The notes under the pieces are model-generated. The model made no database searches. It was given only the letters and a program-made list of their open reading frames with translations, and was not told the DNA's origin. Both the position numbers and the translations under genes were made by a program. This document shows, piece by piece, positions 34,980 to 42,972 of a stretch of DNA of 64,000 nt. Within the stretch, counting starts at the first letter, position 1, and the number at the start of each line of letters is the position of its first letter. This DNA is from Rufibacter glacialis (GTDB lineage: Bacteria > Bacteroidota > Bacteroidia > Cytophagales > Hymenobacteraceae): positions 558,001-622,000 of the forward strand of contig NZ_VKKZ01000020.1 of the NCBI RefSeq assembly GCF_008271745.1, written 5' to 3'.

Positions 34980-35564
34980 CTAGAGTCGGACTTTCCCTGC
35001 AGAAAACGGAACAGAAGCTTTCGCTTCCTCCCCCACCAGAGGGAACACGTCATCTTTGAGGAACAGGTCCCCGTGCTTGGTGAGCAGGGCAAGATTGTCC
35101 AGTTCCACCTGCCAGTTGAAATTCTCCCGGCTCAGGAAAAGCAGGGCCTGAGCCACTACCTCAGGCGTGGTGTCACCCAAAGCTAACGACAGGTGCGGCA
35201 TCCAAAGGTTGGGATGGTACAGCGGACCCACCTCCTGGCACACCAGGCTCACCTCCCGGTGCAGTTGGGCATGGAAGTGGTTGAGGTCGGCAGTTCTGAG
35301 GATGGGGATGTACAGGATAGGCTTTTCGCCGGTGAAGATACCCAAACCAGTGGTAGTGACCTTGAGCCGGCAGCAGACCCCGGAGGTTTTCCCTAGGATT
35401 TCCTTCAGGTTAGGCAAGCTCCCGTCATTCACCGTGACCAGGGTAAGGTGCGGGTACGGGGTCATTTGCACGCCCTTCAACCCAAACTCCCTCTCCAAGC
35501 TAAAAATCAGTTGATTTACTTTATCTGAATCCTGTGCGTTGAGGAGGGATACAATTGCTACCAT
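34980..35564 (-). CDS. 2H phosphoesterase / 2'-5' RNA ligase family protein
   Basis: The 194-residue protein carries the two H-x-T/S-L motifs of the 2H superfamily: H39 in PYPHLTL and H124 in MPHLSLALG. The family includes RNA 2',3'-cyclic phosphodiesterases (ThpR/LigT) and related enzymes that act on cyclic nucleotide ends. The substrate is unknown. ATG at 35562-35564 is preferred over the TTG three codons upstream. Confidence 0.87.
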   Translation of the reverse strand: MVAIVSLLNAQDSDKVNQLIFSLEREFGLKGVQMTPYPHLTLVTVNDGSLPNLKEILGKTSGVCCRLKVTTTGLGIFTGEKPILYIPILRTADLNHFHAQLHREVSLVCQEVGPLYHPNLWMPHLSLALGDTTPEVVAQALLFLSRENFNWQVELDNLALLTKHGDLFLKDDVFPLVGEEAKASVPFSAGKVRL

Positions 35565-35779
35565 AGACGGCAAGTTTAAGGTTTATTGGTCTTTTCCCAA
35601 ACATAACGGCAAAAACCAAATTAACTTTTACCCACAACGAGATTAGAAGGCCAGGGTTTAAAAGGAGGTTAAAATCAGTAGTTACCCCACCTCAAAGCCC
35701 CTGCCGCTACCCGGTATAGAAACGGGCCGGCTCTCTTTCCCCCTGGAAAACCTGAGAATAAGGTTTGTACAGAATTGCG

Positions 35780-35787
35780 TACCTTTG
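35780..35787 (+). promoter_or_regulatory. -7 motif TACCTTTG for the ABC-F gene
   Basis: TACCTTTG 21 bases before ATG 35809, predicting a leader of about 15 bases. This also excludes the upstream in-frame GTG/TTG starts. Confidence 0.6.
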
Positions 35788-35808
35788 CGCCTTATCACGC
35801 GTTTATCC

Positions 35809-37740
35809 ATGATTTCCATTAATAACCTACAATTCCATTTCGGGAGCCGTACCCTGTATGAAGACGCCAACCTGCACATCAAGCCCAAAGACAAAATAGG
35901 GTTGGTAGGGCTGAACGGGACTGGCAAGTCTACCTTGCTGCGCCTGTTGGTGGGGGAATACAAGCCAGATGGCGGCAGCATCCAGATGAGCCGTGAGACC
36001 ACCCTGGGTTTCCTGAACCAGGACCTGCTTTCTTATGACACCCATGAGAGCATCCTTAACGTGGCCATGCAAGCCTTTGAGGAGGCCATTCAGCTGCAGC
36101 ACCAGATAGACGAGGTACTGCACCAGATGGAAACCGACTACCAGGACGAACACATTGATAAACTGGCCCGGCTTCAGGAGCATTTTGAGGCCCTGGACGG
36201 ATATAACATGCAGATAAAGGCCGAGGAAATCCTGGAAGGCCTGGGCTTTACGACCCAGGAACTGCAGCAGCCCCTCAAGACCTTCTCCGGAGGATGGCGT
36301 ATGCGCGTGATGCTGGCCAAAATCCTCTTGCAGAAACCCTCCTTACTGTTACTGGATGAGCCTACCAACCACTTGGACTTACCGTCCATCAAGTGGATTG
36401 AAAACTACCTCAGCGCGTATGAAGGAGCCCTGGTGATTGTTTCTCACGACCGCGAATTCCTGGACCGGACTACCAACGTCACCGTGGAAGTCTCCGGTGG
36501 TAAACTGAACGTGTATGCCGGTAACTACAGCTTCTACCTGGAGGAAAAAGAGCTTCGGAACGAGATCCAGAAAGGCGCCTATGAGAACCAGCAGCAGCAG
36601 ATCAAGCAGGCCGAGCAGTTTATAGCCCGTTTTAAGGCAAAAGCCACCAAAGCCAAGCAGGCCCAAAGCCGCATGAAAGCCCTGGACAAGATGGAACGCA
36701 TTGAAGACGTGGCCGGTGACGCCCCCGTGGTGAACTTTAAGTTCCAGTTTACCGTGCAGCCGGGCCGCAACATCCTGCGCCTGGAGAACGTGAGCAAAAG
36801 CTACGGCGAGAAGCTGATCTTCCAGAACACGCACGTCAACATTGAGCGCGGCGACAAGATTGCCTTGATAGGCGCCAACGGAAAAGGAAAGTCCACGCTC
36901 ATGCGCATCATTGCCGGTGACGAGCCCATTAAAGGCGAGCGCCAGCTGGGCCACAACGTGATCATGGCCTTCTACGCCCAGCACCAGCTGGAGAGCCTGC
37001 ACGTGGAGAATGAGATCCTGCAGGAGATGGTACAGGCCGGTAGCCGCCGTACCGAGATGGAACTGCGCGGGGTACTGGGCTCCTTCCTCTTCACCGGCGA
37101 CACCGTGTTCAAGAAGATCAAGGTACTTTCCGGGGGAGAGAAAAGCCGGGTTGCCCTGGCCAAAACCCTGATTTCAGAAGCCAACTTCCTGCTGCTGGAT
37201 GAGCCTACCAACCACTTGGACATGCAGTCGGTGAACATCCTGATCCAGGCGCTGGAGCAATACGAGGGTACCTTTGTGGTCATCTCCCACGACCGGTATT
37301 TTGTGGAGAACGTGGCCAACAAGATCTGGTACATTGAAGACCATGTGCTGAAAGAATACCCCGGCACCTACCACGAATATGAGTATTGGATGGAACAGCG
37401 CGATAAAGGCCTTAAACGACCCACTCCGCAACAGACCGCCTCCAATGCGAAGGCTCCGGCCAAGCCCAAGCCCACCCCCAGCCAGCAACAGGAACTGGAG
37501 CAGGAACTGAAAAAAGTAAACCAGAAACTGAAACAGGTAGAAGGCCTGGTGAACGAACTGGAAGGCAAACTGAAGAACTGCGAAAGCAAACTGGCTCTCC
37601 CCAGCACCTACGCTGACCCCAATGCCTTGCATGAGGCCACCCAACAGTTCAACAAGATCAAGGGCCAGCTAGACAAGGAACAAGGCGCCTGGGAACAGCT
37701 CATGCTCCAGGCAGATGAACTGGAAAACCAACTTAAATAA
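35809..37740 (+). CDS. ABC-F family ATPase
   Basis: The 643-residue protein holds two ABC cassettes and no membrane segments. Walker A motifs are GLNGTGKST and GANGKGKST, signatures FSGGWRMRV and LSGGEKSRVALAK, and both Walker B motifs read LLLLDEPTNHLD. The linker between cassettes (about 240-300) is the charged helical arm typical of ABC-F factors, which bind the ribosomal E site and rescue or regulate translation. The C-terminal about 100 residues form a coiled coil (LEQELKKVNQKLKQVEGLVNEL). It looks like a housekeeping Uup/EttA-type protein, not a specialised antibiotic-resistance factor, but this is not certain. Confidence 0.92.
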   Translation: MISINNLQFHFGSRTLYEDANLHIKPKDKIGLVGLNGTGKSTLLRLLVGEYKPDGGSIQMSRETTLGFLNQDLLSYDTHESILNVAMQAFEEAIQLQHQIDEVLHQMETDYQDEHIDKLARLQEHFEALDGYNMQIKAEEILEGLGFTTQELQQPLKTFSGGWRMRVMLAKILLQKPSLLLLDEPTNHLDLPSIKWIENYLSAYEGALVIVSHDREFLDRTTNVTVEVSGGKLNVYAGNYSFYLEEKELRNEIQKGAYENQQQQIKQAEQFIARFKAKATKAKQAQSRMKALDKMERIEDVAGDAPVVNFKFQFTVQPGRNILRLENVSKSYGEKLIFQNTHVNIERGDKIALIGANGKGKSTLMRIIAGDEPIKGERQLGHNVIMAFYAQHQLESLHVENEILQEMVQAGSRRTEMELRGVLGSFLFTGDTVFKKIKVLSGGEKSRVALAKTLISEANFLLLDEPTNHLDMQSVNILIQALEQYEGTFVVISHDRYFVENVANKIWYIEDHVLKEYPGTYHEYEYWMEQRDKGLKRPTPQQTASNAKAPAKPKPTPSQQQELEQELKKVNQKLKQVEGLVNELEGKLKNCESKLALPSTYADPNALHEATQQFNKIKGQLDKEQGAWEQLMLQADELENQLK

Positions 37741-37746
37741 AATAGG

Positions 37747-37777
37747 AACCTCACTGGCCTCAAGAACCGGTGAGGTT
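37747..37777 (+). terminator. terminator of the ABC-F gene
   Basis: AACCTCACTGG / CCGGTGAGGTT (11 bp with one G-T) followed by TTCTGTTT, 6 bases after the stop. A degenerate copy of the dispersed palindrome (GTTTAGGGGTTCTTTTCAGGAAA) follows at about 37782-37818. Confidence 0.82.
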
Positions 37778-37948
37778 TTCTGTTTAGGGGTTCTTTTCAG
37801 GAAATTGGCCAGAAACCGAAAATAAATCCAGCTCCGGAGCGTACGTAAAAACAGGTACTACCCAAACTTATCAGACATCAGCCGGAAGTTTTTATCTTGC
37901 CTTCCGCTCTTGCGGCGCTGTCGCCCAGATACTATTAACTTGACCAAC

Positions 37949-39274
37949 ATGACCTTCCCCTTCAACTGGAAAACCACCCTCCTGGCCTTCACCCTGCTGG
38001 GTACTTCGCTTACCGGCTGCGTCCCGGTTGAGTCAACGGGCTCGGGAACCGGGGCCACCCGCACCAGCGCCTTGACCTATACAGATGCCGTCTATTCCGC
38101 TGACGTGCACTCAGTGCAGTTTTATGCCAGAAACAACAACCTAGGCGACGTGCTGGCCCCGCCGGTGATTCCCATGGATCAAAGCACACCCCTCCTGCTG
38201 GAATTTGACCGCATGGCTGCCCCGCGGGCGCGGGCCGTGGTAAAACTGCACCATTGCAATGCCAATTGGCAGCCTTCCCAATTGCAGCCCCTCCAATATG
38301 TTCAGGATTACAACGAATTCTTCATTCTGGAGGTAGACCCGTCTACTGCCACCAAGGTGCCTTACTGGCATTACCGTTTTCAGGTTCCTCCTGTAAAAGT
38401 AAGCGGGAATTATGTTCTGGAAGTGTCTGAGGAAGGCGGCAACCTGCTGCTGAGCCGGCGGTTCTCGGTGTATGAGCAACAAGTGTCTATCGCTTTAAGG
38501 CCGGTGGCCACGGCGGGTGCCGGAGACCGGTACCAGCGGCAACAGATGGACTTCAACGTCTTCTACCCGCAATACCCCCTGGTGAACCCGGCCCAGGAAG
38601 TGAAAGTGGTGTTGCGCCAGAACCACCGCTGGGACAATGCCAAGCTGTTCACCCGTCCCACCTTTATCCAGGAAGCCCAGCGCCGGCTGGAATACCAGTT
38701 GTTTGAACCCAACCAGGCATTCCTGGGCCTGTCTGAATTCCGACCCCTGGACACGCGCAGTGAGCGCTTCAGCGGCGTAGGGGTAGAACGCAGGGACAAT
38801 TCCGCCATCCCAGACCGCGTGTACACCGTGGTAGGCCGGAGCCGGGGGACGGAAGTCTACAGCAGCCAGCCAGACGCCAACGGCAAGTTCCTCTTCGGCA
38901 GCCGCGAATACGGGAACGCTCCCCTCAACGCCGATTACCAACAGGTCGTCTTCCAGCTTCAAGCCCCTGAGCCGGCTCCCGGCCCCGTGTACGTGTTTGG
39001 TGGCCTCACGGACTGGCAACTGAAGGAACCCTTCAAGATGACATATGACGCTGAGAAGCAGCTCTACACCGCCACCGCCTTGCTCAAGCAAGGCTACTAC
39101 AACTATTACTTTGCCCTGAAAGGACCCGATGGCCAAGCCGCCCCCCAATATTTTGAAGGCAGCCACTTCGCCACCGAGAACGAGTATGACGCCCTGGTCT
39201 ACTACCGCCCCCCCGGCTCCAGAGCCGACCTGCTCATAGGATACTCCACCATCACCTTCAATGGCCAGCGGTAA
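37949..39274 (+). CDS. type IX secretion system plug protein (DUF5103)
   Basis: The 441-residue protein has a lipoprotein signal ending SLTGC (Cys24). The mature sequence matches the DUF5103 family: YTDAVYSADVHSVQFYARNNNLGDVLAPPVIPM, the LEFDRM domain, HHCNANWQPS, the YNEFFILEVDPSTATKVPYWHY segment and a C-terminal immunoglobulin/carbohydrate-binding-like part (VYVFGGLTDWQL, LKQGYYNYYF). PlugA in Flavobacterium plugs the SprA translocon of the type IX system, so the cell probably exports proteins by T9SS. ATG 37949 is chosen because the upstream extension has no signal-like sequence. Confidence 0.9.
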   Translation: MTFPFNWKTTLLAFTLLGTSLTGCVPVESTGSGTGATRTSALTYTDAVYSADVHSVQFYARNNNLGDVLAPPVIPMDQSTPLLLEFDRMAAPRARAVVKLHHCNANWQPSQLQPLQYVQDYNEFFILEVDPSTATKVPYWHYRFQVPPVKVSGNYVLEVSEEGGNLLLSRRFSVYEQQVSIALRPVATAGAGDRYQRQQMDFNVFYPQYPLVNPAQEVKVVLRQNHRWDNAKLFTRPTFIQEAQRRLEYQLFEPNQAFLGLSEFRPLDTRSERFSGVGVERRDNSAIPDRVYTVVGRSRGTEVYSSQPDANGKFLFGSREYGNAPLNADYQQVVFQLQAPEPAPGPVYVFGGLTDWQLKEPFKMTYDAEKQLYTATALLKQGYYNYYFALKGPDGQAAPQYFEGSHFATENEYDALVYYRPPGSRADLLIGYSTITFNGQR

Positions 39275-39278
39275 GGTA

Positions 39279-39327
39279 GTGCTAGTTGTTAGTGTTTAGT
39301 AGTTAGTGTTTAGGAGTTGGTGATTAG
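39279..39327 (+). repeat. single-arm heptamer array, unit NNNTTAG
   Basis: Seven consecutive heptamers ending in TAG or similar (GTGCTAG, TTGTTAG, TGTTTAG, TAGTTAG, TGTTTAG, GAGTTGG, TGATTAG) begin 4 bases after the stop of the plug-protein gene. No inverted partner arm is seen further on, unlike the other five arrays. Confidence 0.75.
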
Positions 39328-39399
39328 GAGGATTTTATTAGAAGTAGTTTGGTAGACGTCCAAGCTGGCGCGTGTTTGCAACTCTTGCCTATAGATGCC

Positions 39400-39485
39400 G
39401 GGGAGCTTCCAGTCTCCCCTCGCTGCGGGAGCAGCGAAACTTGTGCTGTTAATAGGTGATACTTCTTTAACTATTCTCGCACAAG
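39400..39485. other. three consecutive hairpins, possible structured RNA or repeat element
   Basis: GGGGAG/CTCCCC (39400-39419), TCGCTGC/GCAGCGA with a GGGA loop (39420-39437) and CTTGTGC/GCACAAG (39440-39485) follow each other almost without gaps. No open frame here looks real. It could be a small RNA or a decayed repeat; it shares the gap with the dispersed repeat at 39546. Confidence 0.45.
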
Positions 39486-39545
39486 CCTATAACAGGCACC
39501 TTCCTTCTTTTGAAATGAAGTTCCCCCTTCCATATGCCGCTAAAG

Positions 39546-39578
39546 ACCTCGTTGCGTCTGGAAGACCTGCGAGAGTCT
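39546..39578 (+). repeat. copy B of the 33-bp dispersed repeat
   Basis: It matches the reverse complement of 28068-28100 at 25 of 33 positions, and the flanks share weaker similarity. The remainder of the gap up to 39771 shows nothing else. Confidence 0.55.
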
Positions 39579-39771
39579 ATGGCACAACCCCTGGCTCCCG
39601 GCGAGTTTAGAGACTCACGTCATCCTTAGGCACGAGACACCAATCACGCACCAGGTAAAAAAACGTTTTGTATAGGTTAATGCCCTCCAATGAGAAGAAC
39701 CTTCCTTCAGTAAAGGATAGCCGGAAGCTTGAGGCTTTTGCTGCGTTTATACAAAAACAGCCCTGAAACAT

Positions 39772-40743
39772 CTATTTATTTCTGACAGCCAGATAGGTGG
39801 TTAGTTTGCTTACCAGGACTTCGTTGATGCGCACGTAGGATTCCTGCGTCCAGCCGGCCACGTGGGGAGTCAGAATCACGCGGGGGTGCTCCTTTAAATA
39901 CATCAGCCGTTCCTGCTGCTCAGGCCTGAGGGCGTTTAGCTTCTCGTTTTCCAGCACATCTAAGGCAGCTCCCCGTATGCGGCCTACCTTCATGGCATCC
40001 ACCAGAGCGGCATGGTCTAACACTTCGCCCCGGGCAGTGTTCAGGAGCCACAGCGGCTGTTGAAACCCGGCCAGTAACTGCTCATTGACAAAGGAATGGT
40101 TTTCTTTTGTGTACGGGATGTGCAGACTCAGGACCTGGGCTTTTTGCTGGAGTTCTTCCAGAGAGCAAAGCCGCACGTGCGGAAAGGGATTCTCCACCGG
40201 CTGTTGGTCATAGGCCAGCACCTCGCAATCAAAGCCCTGCAGGCGCATAGCGAAGGCCTTGCCCATGTGCCCGAAGCCAATCAAACCGATGGTCTTCCCA
40301 CCTACCTCTTCACCACGGTTGTCTTCGCGCAGCCATTGCCCCTGCCGAATCTGCCGGTCGCCTTGGTTGATTTTCCGGAACAGGGTGAGCAGCAGGCCAA
40401 GGGTATGTTCGCCCACGGCATCGCGGTTTCCTTCGGGGGCATTGATCAAGGTGATGCCACGGGCCTCTAACACCCCATCGTCAATGTTATCTACGCCGGC
40501 CCCTGCCCGGGCCAGCACTTCCAGTTTTGGGGCGTTTTTCAATAAATCGGCCGTAATCCGCATTTTGCTGCGCACCACCAGCATGTGGTACTCCGGCAGA
40601 AGCGCCGGGACTTCTTCTTTTTTCACCTGAGGCAGGTAGGTAACCTCCACGCCGTGGCTTTCCAGCATGGGCAGCAGGCTTTCGTGCATAAGGTCAATAA
40701 GGAGACAGCGGAAGGCAGAAGCAGAAGCAGAAGCAAGGGACAT
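39772..40743 (-). CDS. D-isomer-specific 2-hydroxyacid dehydrogenase (phosphoglycerate dehydrogenase-like)
   Basis: The 323-residue NAD-dependent dehydrogenase has RAGAGVDNID and NAPEGNRDAVGEHTLGLLL in the substrate domain. The Rossmann loop is GLIGFGHMGKAFA, and the catalytic Arg, Glu and His lie in LLNTARGEV, LDVLENEKL and LTPHVAGWT. The absence of an ACT domain leaves open whether it is a serine-pathway SerA or another 2-hydroxyacid dehydrogenase. The N-terminus SASASA is coded by a (GCAGAA)3 microsatellite, so the true start could be a few codons later, at a point before FRCLLID. Confidence 0.88.
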   Translation of the reverse strand: MSLASASASAFRCLLIDLMHESLLPMLESHGVEVTYLPQVKKEEVPALLPEYHMLVVRSKMRITADLLKNAPKLEVLARAGAGVDNIDDGVLEARGITLINAPEGNRDAVGEHTLGLLLTLFRKINQGDRQIRQGQWLREDNRGEEVGGKTIGLIGFGHMGKAFAMRLQGFDCEVLAYDQQPVENPFPHVRLCSLEELQQKAQVLSLHIPYTKENHSFVNEQLLAGFQQPLWLLNTARGEVLDHAALVDAMKVGRIRGAALDVLENEKLNALRPEQQERLMYLKEHPRVILTPHVAGWTQESYVRINEVLVSKLTTYLAVRNK

Positions 40744-40792
40744 AGGTACTAGGTTGTATTTATGAGGTGATTTCAGGAAAATGAGCCGGAAA

Positions 40793-42145
40793 TCAAAGGT
40801 TCAACAAGAGGTGCGCCACCAGGAAATAAACTCCCAGGCCCAGTAAGTCATTGGCGGTGGTGATAAAGGGCCCGGCAGCGACTGCGGGGTTTACACCGTA
40901 TTTATCCAGAATCATAGGTGTAACGGTGCCCATGAACGAAGAAAGCAACACCACACTGAACAAGGCCACGGCCACCACCAAAGATAAGGTGAGCTGCACC
41001 CCAAACAGGATGTTGAAGCCCAGCACCAGCCCAGACATGACCAGCCCGTTGATGACCGCCACCAGCAACACCTTGATGATACGCGAGGTGAAGTTGTCAA
41101 ACATGATGGTTTTGTTCGCCAGGGTCTGGATGATGATGGACGAAGACTGAATGCCCACGTTTCCGCCGGTGGCGGTGATAAGCGGCGTGAACATGGCCAA
41201 AGCCGGAATGATGGCAATATCCCCCTCAAAGAGCCCGATGAACCGAGCCCCCAGCAAACCGCCCACCATGCCCACCATAAGCCAGGGCAACCGCGCCCGG
41301 GAGAGCCGGAACACGCTGTCGTCTTCCTCAATGTTCTCGGTGATACCCGTCATCAGTTGGCGGCTCAACTCGGCCTGTTCCTGGATCACGTCAATGACGT
41401 CATCAATGGTGATGCGGCCCAGCAACCGCCCCTGGATGTTCACCACCGGGATGGCCTCCAGGTCGTATTTCTGCATGACGGCTGCCACCTCCTGGTCGCT
41501 TTTGAACGACTCAATGGAAATCACATCGGCCTCATAGATCTGAGAGATGGGGGTCTGGTCATTGGAGAGCAACAGGGTTTTCATGCCCAGCCGCCCTACC
41601 AGCTTGTCACGGTCGTCTACCACGTAAATGGCATAGACCTTTTCCACGTTCTCGGCTTGGCGCCTGATCTCCTCGGTGCATTGGCCAACCCGCCAGTTGA
41701 TGTTCACCTTGATCAGCTCTTTGGCCATAAGCCCGCCGGCGCAGTCCTCATCATAGTGCAACAACTCAATGATGTCGGCTACGTGTTCCTGGTCTTCCAG
41801 CTGGGCGATGATCTCCTCTTTGCGTTGTACGGGCTGCTCGTTGAGCAAATCCACCGCGTCATCAGAGTCCATCTCGCCTATGTAGCGGGCAATCTCCTCA
41901 ATGGTGAAGTTCTTCAGGAAACTGGCGCGCACGTCAGAGTCCAGGTCACTGAGGATCTCAGCGCCTACCTCGGCGGGCAGCACATCCATCACGTACTTGC
42001 TTTGCTCCGTGTTGAGCTCGTACAAGACGGTGGTGATGTCCACGGGGTACATTTCCTCCATGTTGGAGAGAATGAACTCCGCATCGCGCCGCTCAATGGC
42101 GTCTTCTATCTGGTCAATGAACTCGCGGGTGATTTCAGACGGCAT
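40793..42145 (-). CDS. mgtE: magnesium transporter MgtE
   Basis: The 450-residue protein has the MgtE order: an N-terminal helical Mg2+-sensing domain (1-130), two CBS domains (about 135-260, with YVVDDRDKLVGRLGMKTLLL and IPVVNIQGRLLGRITIDDVIDVI), a plug helix, and five membrane helices (RLPWLMVGMVGGLLG, LVAVINGLVMSGLVLG, PMILDKYGVNPAVAAGPFITTANDLLGL). The last motif, PAVAAGPFITT, lines the pore. It imports Mg2+ with gating by internal Mg2+. Its start overlaps the rsmA stop by 11 bases, so they are one transcription unit. Confidence 0.96.
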   Translation of the reverse strand: MPSEITREFIDQIEDAIERRDAEFILSNMEEMYPVDITTVLYELNTEQSKYVMDVLPAEVGAEILSDLDSDVRASFLKNFTIEEIARYIGEMDSDDAVDLLNEQPVQRKEEIIAQLEDQEHVADIIELLHYDEDCAGGLMAKELIKVNINWRVGQCTEEIRRQAENVEKVYAIYVVDDRDKLVGRLGMKTLLLSNDQTPISQIYEADVISIESFKSDQEVAAVMQKYDLEAIPVVNIQGRLLGRITIDDVIDVIQEQAELSRQLMTGITENIEEDDSVFRLSRARLPWLMVGMVGGLLGARFIGLFEGDIAIIPALAMFTPLITATGGNVGIQSSSIIIQTLANKTIMFDNFTSRIIKVLLVAVINGLVMSGLVLGFNILFGVQLTLSLVVAVALFSVVLLSSFMGTVTPMILDKYGVNPAVAAGPFITTANDLLGLGVYFLVAHLLLNL

Positions 42146-42917
42146 GCTGCTGGATCAGAAGGGTCAGGTTGATGAAATCGGTCACGGAAAGCTGTTCGGC
42201 GCGTTTGTCAAACAGGGTATCCTGGGTTACCTCTACGGGAAGGTTAAAAGGCTTGAGGCAGTTACGCAAGGTTTTGCGGCGGGTGGCAAAGCTGGCTTTC
42301 ACCACCTTGAAGAACAGTTTCTCATCGCAGGGCAAATGAGTCACCTCATTGCGCGTGAGCCGCACCACCGCGCTTTTCACCTTAGGCGGCGGGTTGAACA
42401 CGTGCTCGTGCACCGTGAACAGGTACTCAATAGTATAGAAGGCCTGCAAGAGCACGCTCATGATGCCGTAGGTCTTAGAGCCGTGCGGGGCGGCAATGCG
42501 TTCGGCCACCTCTTTCTGGATCATGCCCACCACCTCGGGCACCTGGTCGCGGTGGTCCAGCACGGTGAAGAAGATCTGGCTGGAGATGTTGTACGGAAAA
42601 TTCCCGATGACGGCGAATGGTCCGGAGAATAGCGTTTTCAGGTCGGTTTTCAGAAAATCAGCCAAAAGCACACGGCCCTCCAACTGCGGGAAATGCTCGT
42701 TGAGCCAGGCAATGGAGTCGCGGTCAATGTCCACGATGGTGGTTTTGTACGCAGGGTGCTGGATCAGGTATTGGGTGAGCACGCCCATGCCGGGGCCTAC
42801 CTCTAACACCTCCTGCACGCCGTTGGGCAGGCGCAAGGCCTCCACTATTTTCTGGGCGATGTTGAGGTCGGTGAGGAAATGCTGACCTAGGTGTTTCTTG
42901 GGCTGGACGGGCTTCAC
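42135..42917 (-). CDS. rsmA: 16S rRNA dimethyladenosine transferase RsmA/KsgA
   Basis: The 260-residue enzyme dimethylates two adjacent adenosines near the 3' end of 16S rRNA (A1518/A1519 in E. coli numbering). KKHLGQHFLTD, SAM motif LEVGPGMGVLT, and the catalytic NFPYNIS are intact. I use the GTG at 42915-42917 (MKPVQPKKHLGQ), because the longer frame would begin inside pepA and upstream of the TATCTTTG promoter at 42957. It precedes mgtE with an 11-base overlap. Confidence 0.94.
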   Translation of the reverse strand: MKPVQPKKHLGQHFLTDLNIAQKIVEALRLPNGVQEVLEVGPGMGVLTQYLIQHPAYKTTIVDIDRDSIAWLNEHFPQLEGRVLLADFLKTDLKTLFSGPFAVIGNFPYNISSQIFFTVLDHRDQVPEVVGMIQKEVAERIAAPHGSKTYGIMSVLLQAFYTIEYLFTVHEHVFNPPPKVKSAVVRLTRNEVTHLPCDEKLFFKVVKASFATRRKTLRNCLKPFNLPVEVTQDTLFDKRAEQLSVTDFINLTLLIQQHAV

Positions 42918-42956
42918 TGGTTTTCGGTTTCCGTTTGTTAGGGCTATATTGCAGCT

Positions 42957-42964
42957 CAAAGATA
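42957..42964 (-). promoter_or_regulatory. -7 motif TATCTTTG for rsmA-mgtE
   Basis: TATCTTTG on the reverse strand puts the transcript start near 42951, about 34 bases before the GTG start. The upstream part of the promoter extends into the 5' end of pepA. Confidence 0.65.
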
Positions 42965-42972
42965 CACATCTT

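Noticed and set aside
39395-39610. A 71-residue open frame in the gap after the plug protein
   Set aside because: Overlaps three hairpins and a dispersed repeat; no family.
41357-42172. A 271-residue forward open frame antisense to mgtE
   Set aside because: mgtE has all domains on the reverse strand; no start signal or family for the antisense frame.
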